A stretch of DNA of 64,000 nucleotides from Petrolisthes cinctipes (taxonomy: Eukaryota > Arthropoda > Malacostraca > Decapoda > Porcellanidae): NCBI GenBank assembly GCA_033782935.1, contig JAWQEG010000003.1, positions 248,001 to 312,000 of the forward strand. Direction: 5' to 3'. The notes below the pieces were generated by a model that was given only the letters and a program-made list of their open reading frames with translations, was not told the origin of the DNA and made no database searches. The position numbers and the translations under genes were made by a program. This document shows positions 22,690-31,538 of this stretch, one piece after another; the first letter of the stretch is position 1, and the number at the start of each line of letters is the position of its first letter.

Positions 22690-24418
22690 AGGAGCATGAC
22701 GTGACACAATTTTTTATGTGTTTCTCCACGTCAGAGCGGAGGGTGAGCCAGTGGTATTTTTGTCTAATTTCTGCTATACAACAATCTTTTCCGAGAGGGC
22801 CAGTTTATGGAGAATCTTGCATTAATGTAAGTACAGTCTCAATGAGTGTATCTGGTACTACCACTTGTGAAACAGTGTTATTTTGTTTGTTTAATTTCCT
22901 GAACAGAATGGTATCATCTACCTCAATCTGAGTCAGAGAAATAGGTAATTATGGTAGGTTAATTTCGTCACCCGAAACCAAAGCATACTGTAGATGACTT
23001 GGGAGTAAAGTTAATTCTTTTTCTGCTTAGTGTTAACACGCTCCACACTAAAGTCTGCTTCACTAGTCATGGAAGTGACAGCCACAGCCGATACATTGCT
23101 TGACAAGGCATCTACCACTCTAATATTAAACCGCCCAGGAAGATATCTAATGGTAGGCTAAAATTCTGAGATGATTAAAATACCACCTAGCCAGTCGTCC
23201 TGTCAAAATCTTTACCTTGAAAGAGACCACAAACAAGCTGATGATCTTTGTAAATGATGATAGGATAACCTAACATGATTTCCCTAAAGCATATTAATGT
23301 CCACACTACTGCTAACGCCTCCAAATGAGCGACACTATATTTTTTACTCAGGTGATTAGCCTCACGGCTGGCATAAGCATTTACTTTCCACTGACTTTGC
23401 GGCTTTTGCTGCATTTCCAATACACCCACGCCATTCTATATTGCATTTTATCCGTACATAGTATGAAAGGAAAGTTATAATTTAGATAGCGGAGAACTGT
23501 TCTGCTTGTGACCATTTAAATTCTACATGCTTCTTTAAGAGCCTTGTTAGTTGGCTGGCGATTTGAACAAAATTCTTTAAGAATGACCGATAGATAACAA
23601 GAACATAATCCAAGGAAACTTCTCACTCAGTAACTGCTTTGACCATAGAGTCTAAAGTATGGATTCCTCTGCTATTAGCTTTATGACCAAAATATTCTAT
23701 TTCAGCTTTTAGGAATGTACTGTACATTTTGACGGTTTTACTTTAATCCAACCTCCTGCAGTCGTTGTAAGACACTATCCCGGTGTGTGTAAGCAGGTGT
23801 ATGGCTACATCAGGGCTAATTATAAAAAAATAATTTAAGTAGACTACGACATCCTGGGTCATATCACTATTTCCTGTATGGTATATATCATCATTTGAAT
23901 GGTTACAGGGGCAGTAGACCGTCCAAAAGGCATTCTCACAAATTGCCAATGACCATTCGGTGTGCTAAAAGCAGTAACAGGTTTGGATTGGTCGTCTAAT
24001 TCTACTTGCCAATAACCATTAAGTCTAAAGATTCCATTATTCTCTCCAATATCCATAAGAATATTCTTAAGTACAGGTTTATAGTTATCTATCCATGACA
24101 GTTTTCTCATTTATCCTCCTAAAGTAAAAAACAGGGCGAAAGTCTCCTGTTTTTTTAGTTACTAGAAATAGTGGGATTGTTTGAGGGTTCACTGACCTCG
24201 TCTGACAACATGTCATCCACCATTTTATCCACTAATTGTCGCTGGATATGAGGTAATTTATAAGCTTTTATATAGACCAAATTTGAATCGGTTAGTGATA
24301 TGTGGTTTTTAACTACTGTAGTTTTTCCAAATTTTTCTCCATGTAAGGCAATAGCTAAACTGCGATAGGCTAAAATTTTTAAGAGATGTGTGCGAATAAT
24401 AGTAAAGTCATTTACTTG
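22690..24418 (-). pseudogene. Ty3/Gypsy pol fragment: RT, RNase H, integrase N-terminus (Gypsy-3)
   Basis: Minus-strand pieces in several frames, in normal Gypsy order. VNDFTIIRTHLL and HIQRQLVDKMVDDMLSDEV lie at 24180-24415 (start of RT, 'q..v.k.v.dML..g'). RLNGYWQVELDDQSKP and MPFGRSTAPVTIQ lie at 23890-24040. RNase H lies at 23187-23429 with YSVAHLEALAVVWTL and YKDHQLV. An integrase zinc-finger region (VVVPDTLIETVLTLMQDSP, then KYHWLTLRSDVEKHIKNC) lies at 22700-22930, where the His residues of the HHCC motif are changed. The YxDD box is not visible. The LINE at 24420 cuts the 5' side and R1 abuts the 3' side. Clearly inactive. Confidence 0.8.
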
Positions 24419-24419
24419 T

Positions 24420-26207
24420 ACAGTGGTCCTGGAGTGGCGGCGTCTACGTCGTGGGACCACCCCCCAGGGCTGCTAAGGAAGGAAGCTATGGGGGTCAAAC
24501 CGCCACAAAATCCCCCCGCCCCCATCAAGGAGGCGCGAATTCCTGGTCACTTCGGTCACCCGGGCAATTACCACACCCCTCGCACAACACAAACAATTAC
24601 ACATTTTTCCACCACCGAGAAATGATCTTCCAGCTGTCATTTCTCGGCTTCTTCTAGCCGGAGACATTGAGAGCAGCCCAGAACCCACCAACAAACACAC
24701 GTCCAACATGCCCAACACCCAACAAACAGGCAACGGGCTCAGTTCAATGCAACTCTTGCAAAAATTGGCCCCATCCTACAAGTACAACACCTGCCCCCAG
24801 AAAACACTACATAAACACATATACCTGTCCTGTATGCCCCACACCTCTACCAACACCACCACTCCCACCCCTACCACCCTTACTTCCAACACCATCATCC
24901 ACACCGCCACCACCACCTCCATCTCCATCCCCGCCAAAGACTCCCCCTCCTCACCCCAACGAAGCAGCACGCAACACACACCGCACCCACAACATAAACA
25001 TACTCCAGGTAAACATCGATATTATTAGCACCAAAAAACAAGAACTTACACACTTCATCATACAACACAACATACACATTGCCATCTTACAAGAAACCAG
25101 ATTACGTAACACACAAAACACCTACACTTCCCAGCTACACCACCATCAGACAAGACCGGGCCAATGGCACTGGCGGTGTACTCATCACTCTAGTCCACAA
25201 ATCCATCAACTATACAGAAACCAGTGCACATCTCAAATCCCTTCTTCCCCACCACGATACCATCACAGAAATTCAGGCCATCAAAGTATGCACTGGTAAA
25301 ACAACAAGCACCACAATAGCCAACCTATACATCCCCCCTCAAACCAGCCCAACAGTTCCCTATATCTTCTCCCCCCAGCTCCAACAAATCACCAGCCAAC
25401 TTAACTACATCCTGGGTGGTGATTTCAACGCCAAGACATCTGCCTGGCATGTCGACAACCCAGACACAAACAGAGGACTTGAAATCCTCTCCCAAGCAGA
25501 CAACCTCATCACACTAAACAATACACGCCAACACACCCACATCCCTCACCATGCCCTCTTCCAACCATCCTCCCCTGACATCACCTTCTGCTCCCCCAAC
25601 CTAGCACCCAGAAAATCCTCAAGATTAAGGATCACCTTGACATGAGAGGCACACAAACACTTGCTACAGCCTCCACAAACCTACGCCACCCACTACACTA
25701 CATGGCAAAACACCCAGAGATGCCAAGAAGCATCAAAACAACACCCAGTACACGATACCATACACAAATACTATCATCTATTACACCCTGCCCACCCCAA
25801 ACCAATCTACAGAAACATATCCATACTCAAATTATCCACCAATCCATCAAAAAACTCAAGAACAACACCCTGCTGCATGCACGACCCCCTGACATCCACC
25901 CATCAGAATCCTCCCTTCCCCGTGAGGACAGAGTCCACCTGGCCAGGCTGAGTAGCGGCCATCATCCGGCCCCTTTGACATATCAGATGCTAGATGGAGC
26001 CATTGCAGATACTTGTCCAGGATGCAACACAGCACCCCATTCTATTAAGCACAATATGGAAGACTGCAACGCACACAACGACTCTCGCCAACAACACAAC
26101 ATACACTCACTGAGGGCACTGTGGGAAAGCCTGGTTCAAGCCATAGCTTTCCTCAAGAGCTAGGGGCTGCTCGGTCAGACAGCTTGAGGAACTTCAACAA
26201 CAACAAC
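24420..26207 (+). pseudogene. LINE with 2A-like motif, PHD-like finger and APE endonuclease; RT deleted
   Basis: A 5' region (from about 24426) with a hairpin at 24616-24646 is followed by a 2A-like LLLAGDIESSPEP at 24648-24686, where the consensus would end DxExNPGP. A Cys/His finger (CNSCKNWPH...CPVC) lies at 24745-24835. An APE-type endonuclease spans about 24975-25635 (NILQVNIDIISTKK, ILQETRL, LGGDFNAKTSAW near 25415, SPDITFCSP). At about 25640 the reading jumps to the C-terminal zinc-knuckle region (RVHLARLSSGHHPAPLTYQ, then CPGCNTAPHSIKHNMEDC at 25900-26090). RT is absent, so over 1.5 kb is deleted. Several frameshifts occur. A short (CAA)n tail closes it near 26207. Confidence 0.82.
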
Positions 26208-26375
26208 TTGTACAGTCCCGGACGCATATTCACGTTCTGTAACCCATTTCAGTCGCCTCAGACCCGCCTCCTCCTCCTCGTGGCCTTTCAACCAATCACT
26301 CAGCAGGGAGTCATAGGGGATGCCAGCTGTACAAAATTATTTCCTCACATTAATTTACGTTTTTGATGCATGAAT
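26208..26375 (+). repeat. Dispersed repeat R1, copy 2
   Basis: Inverted relative of 22508-22665, directly behind the LINE tail. The two copies flank Gypsy-3 and the LINE in opposite orientation. Confidence 0.65.
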
Positions 26376-26461
26376 AGATAAAAAAATATATATGACTATT
26401 TACTTTGTACATGGATTGTAAGAATAATGAAGACATAGAGGTCATATAGTTATCTATTATT

Positions 26462-26610
<149 letters not shown>

Positions 26611-26627
26611 CCTTGAAAATTAGTATT

Positions 26628-26700
26628 TTCTTGGGTGGTATATGACCCTAGCTGTTGTGCCGCCAAATGCCTAGTGGCATCAATAAATCAATCAATTGAG
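26628..26700 (+). repeat. 3' end of an I-type LINE with (TCAA)n-like tail
   Basis: The stretch tatgaccctagctgttgtgc followed by cgcc...aaatcaatcaatt resembles the minus-strand sequence at 43585-43660 and the ends at 63375-63412 and 63945-64000. The repeating tail is typical of this LINE group's 3' end. Confidence 0.6.
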
Positions 26701-27299
26701 TCATAATGGTACCTTCCGCCTGTACTAGAACACCCATAATTTTAAAATTTCTTCGGGAGTGAGTCTAACATCTTTATGGAGGTATTGCGCAGCATGAATA
26801 AAGTTGGCCTGTCTCTCTCAGTAGTAATCCACAAACTATCGCTGAGTAGAAACGTTGTGGATCATTGAAGCAGAAAGTGGAAACCTAAAAATAGATGGAC
26901 AGCAATCATTCTCACATCTTGTAGATTGACAGATCTAATGAGGTTGGGATTGATATTGTGTTCCCCACTTAACAAGGTATCAATGTCATTATAAACTGCT
27001 CTCGCAGCTTCACGGAAAGTAATGACTACAAAATATCTGTTTTGTGTTGTATCATCATCACAGAAGTGACTAATCCGAAACGCGATTCCTAAGGACCTGA
27101 ACATTGATTGAAAGGTAGAATATGTTAAGTTTTTTGTTATATAATTGACATCATTAGTGTGTCGAGGTTATTGGAAGATGAGAAGGATTCCTCAATATTT
27201 CCCAGATCATTATCGTTTGTTTGAGTTGTAAAGATTGAAAGGTTTATTTAACTCTGGCGACCCCAAGCAGGGTATGGGAGTACAATATGTAAATTTATA
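26701..27299 (-). other. Unrecognised coding-like fragment
   Basis: The minus strand has an 80-codon frame (26862-27104) and a further segment reading RQANFIHAAQYLHKDVRLTP (about 26745-26815). Composition looks protein-like and would suit a retroelement gag, but I recognise no motif. The rest is AT-rich and featureless. Confidence 0.3.
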
Positions 27300-27780
27300 T
27301 AACATTGATTCCAACAGCAAGTTCTAAGTGCAATTGAAATAGTCCATAATTTCTTTAATAATTTTAGCTATGTTCAAAAGACTACGTATGTTATTACTTG
27401 TAAATATTTTGTTTTTTTGTGATATTTGCATTGGTACGGTAATACCTCTTAATATAGCGGTTTCTACCGTAATTGAGAAAGGGACATTTGAACAAGCAAT
27501 GAATTTCGTCACCTATATCACCTGTATCACATAAGTGGCATAGTCTATCTTCTACATTAATAATACTATACGTACCTCTTACAACAGGTAATTTGTGGTT
27601 TCCACACTTAAATAAACATATAAAATTTGTTTCAGCAGTACTAGTAAGGAATTTTGTAATCGAGGGTTGATTGTTATCACTCTATAAGTTACACATATTA
27701 ATTTTTTATGAATTTCTTCCAACATTATTTTGTTACATATATCAGATGTTTTTAATTAAAATGCCGTTATAAGCCAATTA
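27300..27780 (-). pseudogene. LINE C-terminal fragment (L2/CR1-like)
   Basis: The minus-strand translation near 27460-27660 gives ICLFKCGNHKLPVVRGTYS and then RLCHLCDTGDIGDEIHCLF with a following KCPF: the C-x2-C...GDE.H..F.CP segment that ends many non-LTR ORF2 proteins. Upstream RT is missing and the frame changes. It may belong to the same family as the RT fragment at 36000-37450. Confidence 0.65.
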
Positions 27781-27904
27781 CTATTAACAATTATCACATC
27801 AAAATAGATATTAGACATTCCATTCAGGTTCAGCAATTTGCCACCTTGTCCAACCATTGCAACTTATACATTCCACTATCATACATTATTTTAACAAAGT
27901 TGTA

Positions 27905-28147
27905 CACCCGGAAGTACTAATTTGACCCCCCCCCCCAAATAGCCAAAATCGCGGCCATTGAGAAGCAGGCGATCTTACACACCACATCCAACTCCTCTAC
28001 AATGCTTCACTTTTTCTAATACTTCGAGCAAATGAACCACTGGGGTCGGGGTAGAGGAGTTGGATGTGGTGTGTTCGATCGCCCGGTCGTCACTGGCCGC
28101 GACTTTGGCTATTAGGGGGGGGGGGGAGAAATTAGTACTTCCGGGTG
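27905..28147. mobile_element. Foldback MITE with ~95-bp inverted repeats (TA target)
   Basis: Arms at 27905-27999 and 28054-28147 pair almost completely, starting CACCCGGAAGTACTAATTT on both sides, with C/G homopolymers of 11-13 bases and a spacer of about 55 bp. TA flanks each end. It lies 64 bp upstream of the cold-shock ORF start and is not present at the second copy of that locus. Confidence 0.8.
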
Positions 28148-28211
28148 TACATTTTCGTGAACCTGGCCGAGCCTCGGTCACTATTCCACCACAGGTACTC
28201 ACTCACCAACC

Positions 28212-28718
28212 ATGGCCCATTCAACACCTCTTCCCAACAACACCACTTCCTCTGCCACCTGTCTAGCTGGCAGGGTGAAGTGGTTCAATTACTTAAAGTA
28301 CTATGGGTTTTTGACAACTGAAAACATCGACTTCTTCGTCCACAGGAGGGGCATCCTTCTCTCTGCTGCCACCACCTCACCACCACCACTGAGGGACGGA
28401 GTGGAGGTGTCCTTCACCGTGGAGGAAGGGAGGAAGGGCGTGGAGGCTACCAACGTAGCCGGGCTTGATTTTGGTAAAGTCCTCGGCTCACTCCATGGCC
28501 GTGGTAGGAGGACGGCTGACGCCCAACCACCGCAGCAACGGCAGCAGCAGGCAGACATTGTCACCGTCTGCACCAAGACTGCTGTTGCCTTAGTTGCAGA
28601 AGGGCTAGGCCGTCTTTCCGACCTCCTCCAGGACATCTTCGGGAGAAATGGCTTGCCACCAATTGCCATTTCTCCCGATCTACAACCACCCACCACCACC
28701 ACTACCACCAAGAAGTGA
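28212..28718 (+). CDS. Cold-shock-domain protein, copy 1
   Basis: An intact 168-codon frame. Residues about 20-75 form a cold-shock (OB-fold nucleic-acid-binding) domain: AGRVKWFNYLKYYGFL covers the first strand and RNP1-like motif, DFFVHR is RNP2-like, and VEVSFTVEEGRKGVEATNVAG is the closing strand pair. A Gly/Arg and Gln-rich linker and a helix-prone segment (ADIVTVCTKTAVALVAEGLG) follow, ending in a Thr run and KK. Such domains bind single-stranded RNA or DNA. The start ATG (ccaaccATGG) sits in a good context shared by copy 2 at 59955. A second, partly overlapping-frame ORF follows 24 bp downstream. Inverted copy at 59426-59955. Whether it is a host gene family or cargo of a mobile element is open. 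Confidence 0.75.
   Translation: MAHSTPLPNNTTSSATCLAGRVKWFNYLKYYGFLTTENIDFFVHRRGILLSAATTSPPPLRDGVEVSFTVEEGRKGVEATNVAGLDFGKVLGSLHGRGRRTADAQPPQQRQQQADIVTVCTKTAVALVAEGLGRLSDLLQDIFGRNGLPPIAISPDLQPPTTTTTTKK
28640..28685 (+). promoter_or_regulatory. Perfect inverted repeat inside the cold-shock ORF
   Basis: CGGGAGAAATGGC and GCCATTTCTCCCG pair as a 13-bp stem with a loop of about 12 bases. Copy 2 keeps the same stem (59514-59551). Possible RNA structure; function unknown. Confidence 0.55.
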
Positions 28719-28742
28719 GGCAGCAAGCCGGCACGATGGAGG

Positions 28743-29269
28743 ATGAGTAGCAGAGCGGACGCGCCAACAACCCCGCCTCCGGCCCACCCCCGTCGCCGTT
28801 TGATGTTGCCTCGTCCACTCATCAAGGGGAATGTTGGGAAGGTATCACCACCACCGCCACCACCACCACCTGAGCCTGCCCAACAAGACCTAGAGACGGA
28901 GGAGGATACAGACACCAGTGCCCACTCCACCTCCACCACCACCAAGGATGATTCCCTCGACGACAACATGGACCTGGAGGATGAAGGGGGATGGCAGACG
29001 GTGGGGAAGAGGAAGAGGAAGAGGAGGAGGAGGACAGACAGTCACCAACACCACCACCACCTACTGTCACCGTAGAGTGGTGGATATCTACCTCTCCTCA
29101 CCCTGACCTCTTCTCCCAGTACACCACATGCTGCCGGGACCCCGACGTCTTCCAGGTTCGGGAGGCGTGGACGAGCAGAGTAACACCGTCTGCTCGTCCA
29201 CTCTCCAAAACATCAACAAAACAAAGCTCCTTTTTGCCGATCGACAACAAGCAGTGGAGGAGACACTAA
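28743..29269 (+). pseudogene. Partner ORF downstream of the cold-shock gene, copy 1 (frameshifted)
   Basis: A frame from 28743 gives a Pro-rich N-terminus, an acidic segment (DNMDLEDEGGWQTVGKRKRK) and a Lys/Arg tract, stopping at 29075. From about 29060 the adjacent frame reads VEWWISTSPHPDLFSQ and RDPDVFQVREAW to 29269. The inverted copy (58750-59123) has the matching VRWWLSSSPCLDLLQ and RDPDVFQFRKEW, so this C-terminal segment is the conserved part. I do not recognise the family. The frame change suggests damage or an unseen splice. A (CAA)n stretch follows in both copies. Confidence 0.55.
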
Positions 29270-29271
29270 CA

Positions 29272-29471
29272 CACACACACACACACACATCAACAACAAC
29301 AACAACAACAACAAAATAACACCACCACCTCCCACTTAACACCATTATTACCACCACTACCCCCGCCATCACCACCACCGCCACCACTACAGCTGCTGCA
29401 ACTATAATTGCTACTGCAACCATTAGTGCAATATACAGTTGAAAAACAAACAAACAAACATTCCACCAGCG
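29272..29471. repeat. Simple-sequence stretch: (CA)n, (CAA)n, (CCA)n
   Basis: Dinucleotide and trinucleotide repeats behind the cold-shock locus; no coding signal. The locus copy at 58740 also ends in a (CAA)n-type repeat. Confidence 0.8.
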
Positions 29472-30062
29472 GTCTTCCTGGAAGGGTCGCCTCCCCTAAC
29501 CTGCCGAACCAACGCCACACCAAGCCATCAAGACTCCAGACGCCACGTGTCTCTCTCTTCACACTCCAACGCTACACAAGAGACAACACATCACCAAGGC
29601 AGGCGGGTTGGTCCACAACAAGGTGCTTGGCATCTACATATATCTCTACTATATTGTTGTGCTGTAATTATACCAAATAAACAGTACAGTTGCCATCAGA
29701 TGACTCGAGGAAACCTCCTACACCAACAAGCTTGTTTTGTATGATATTCATTGCAGAAAAGTTAAATATGTATATTCAGTCTCGCCCCAACCTTGTTGGT
29801 GTGAAGACGTTCTCCTGGCGCTCTGCCTGAATTCTTGATTGTGTTGTTTTTACACTCTTGCTTGTGTGTTGTTGTTTGTATTGTTTGTGCATTCTTGTTT
29901 GTGTGTTGTTGTTTCTGTGGTGTTGCTGGTGTTGTTTATCTGTTTGATTCTGTGTATTGTATTGTTGTGATTGTCTGTGTCTGTGTGTGTGTGTCCTTGG
30001 CTGATTGAGTGTTCAGCTGTTCGTGTTGTTGTTTGCTTCCCATCTAGGCCTTGCTTGGCCAG

Positions 30063-31538
30063 ATGGAGAGCGCGGATTCGGATGTGGCTTCCTGCCTGGA
30101 GGCTGACTTAGCCATGTCGGAAGAGGATGAGTCTTCGAGGATCACTGGCCTGAGCTGCCTTCTCGCAAACCCTCCCCCCCTCTCCTCGGTCACTCCGCAG
30201 CTCAGGTTGCAGCCTTCCACCTCCTCAACTTCTACCAAGCGACCCGTTGATGCCTCGTCCGACTTCTTGCAGGATTCCGATGGTGTGGACTGTTTGCCTC
30301 CGGCTGCCAAGACTGCCAAGGGTGCTTCACCTGTGCATGACGTACCTTCTCTGCCTCAACGTGGTGTTTCTTCCTTGTATACCAACTCCTGGCCCTCGTC
30401 CAACCTTCCTGCTTTTGCCCCGAGAAATGCCTATGTCAAGCTCTCCTTCTCTGGGAACCCATCTACGGACACAAAGTTGCGTTGGTTGTCTGAGGTCAAC
30501 AGGGCCTTCCAGCTGCAGCGTGAACTGGCTGAAGTGAAGATAGCTGCTTTCACCTCCTGGTTTGTCTACATCTCTAGGAAGCGTCAGGACATCATTGATA
30601 GAGTCAAGGCTGGTGAATTTTTGTCTCTGCCTCTCATTCTTGAAGACTCACCCGAGAGGCCTCGTAAGTTCCCCAGCTACATCCTTACCCGTTTTCCTAT
30701 TGATGTTGACCCGAAACTTGCTAAGGGATACCCTGGTGTGTACTTTGCCCGTCGTTTTTTCCAAGATGGCTCCCCCATTAGCCGTATTGTTGTTGTCTGG
30801 AGTCAACCTGATCCACCTCCAAATGAGATTTCCTTTGATTTCCTCCCCTGTCTTCCACCGAGTGAGGTGAGGAAATTTCATAATGACCAGCCTTGGTGCT
30901 ACAGGTGCTGGGGAGTTGGGAATATCTCCCTGTACTGTTCTGCCAGGCCGAAGTGTGCATGGTGTACTGCCGACCATGATTCCAAGACGTGTCCTGTCAG
31001 GGGCGAACCATCACATCCTGCTTCCTCCACCTATGAGCCTTCACCTCCTGAGGATACGTCTCGATGGAAGTGTCCACAATGCCTTCAGCCAGGGGTTAAC
31101 GTGTGGCATGGATGTACTCGACGTCAGGTAAAAACTCGTGTCATTACTATTGCTCTGCCTCCACCACCTCCACCACCACCACCCCAGCCTGCTCCTCCTA
31201 CCAGCCCTGCCTCACCTCCAGACCTGGCCCTCCGCAAGTCTGTTGCTACTCTCATGGCACGATGTACGGCTCTCGAGAACCGCTTTACTGCACTTGAAGC
31301 CAGGATTGATGGGCTGGTTGCCGCGCAGGATGCCAATGAATCCAAACTCTCCACCTTGGTCGAGGCTCAGCAGGCCATCATCTCAACTGTCACTACCCTT
31401 ACCGAAAAGATGGATACTGTTGCATCTCGCCTTGAAAAGTTTTTCGAGTCAGTCCCTTCTCCTGGTCCATCTTCTTTTCCAGGTCACTCATCTGGCCCCA
31501 CTCACTGGACTTCTACCTCCAAATACAGAGTTTGCTAG
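30063..31538 (+). CDS. LINE ORF1 protein (nucleic-acid binding)
   Basis: An open frame of about 490 codons; the upstream ATG at 30051 is also in frame, and I prefer 30063 only because its context is better. A folded central region (about residues 125-280) is followed by Cys/His knuckles: CYRCWGVGNISLYC, CAWCTADHDSKTC and CPQCLQPGVNVWHGC. A Pro-rich linker and a coiled-coil-like C-terminus (LMARCTALENRFTALEARIDG) complete it. ORF1 proteins of I-type LINEs coat element RNA through such zinc knuckles. The frame is intact. It ends at TAG 31536-31538, overlapping ORF2 in another frame. Confidence 0.85.
   Translation: MESADSDVASCLEADLAMSEEDESSRITGLSCLLANPPPLSSVTPQLRLQPSTSSTSTKRPVDASSDFLQDSDGVDCLPPAAKTAKGASPVHDVPSLPQRGVSSLYTNSWPSSNLPAFAPRNAYVKLSFSGNPSTDTKLRWLSEVNRAFQLQRELAEVKIAAFTSWFVYISRKRQDIIDRVKAGEFLSLPLILEDSPERPRKFPSYILTRFPIDVDPKLAKGYPGVYFARRFFQDGSPISRIVVVWSQPDPPPNEISFDFLPCLPPSEVRKFHNDQPWCYRCWGVGNISLYCSARPKCAWCTADHDSKTCPVRGEPSHPASSTYEPSPPEDTSRWKCPQCLQPGVNVWHGCTRRQVKTRVITIALPPPPPPPPPQPAPPTSPASPPDLALRKSVATLMARCTALENRFTALEARIDGLVAAQDANESKLSTLVEAQQAIISTVTTLTEKMDTVASRLEKFFESVPSPGPSSFPGHSSGPTHWTSTSKYRVC

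Noticed and set aside
27253..27275. Gypsy-like primer site (tctggcgaccccaagcagg)
   Set aside because: No LTR end or leader could be recognised on either side, so it is not listed as a feature.
28301..28969. 222-codon minus-strand frame over the cold-shock gene
   Set aside because: Antisense shadow; Gly/Ser/Val low complexity from trinucleotide-rich DNA, not conserved as a protein.
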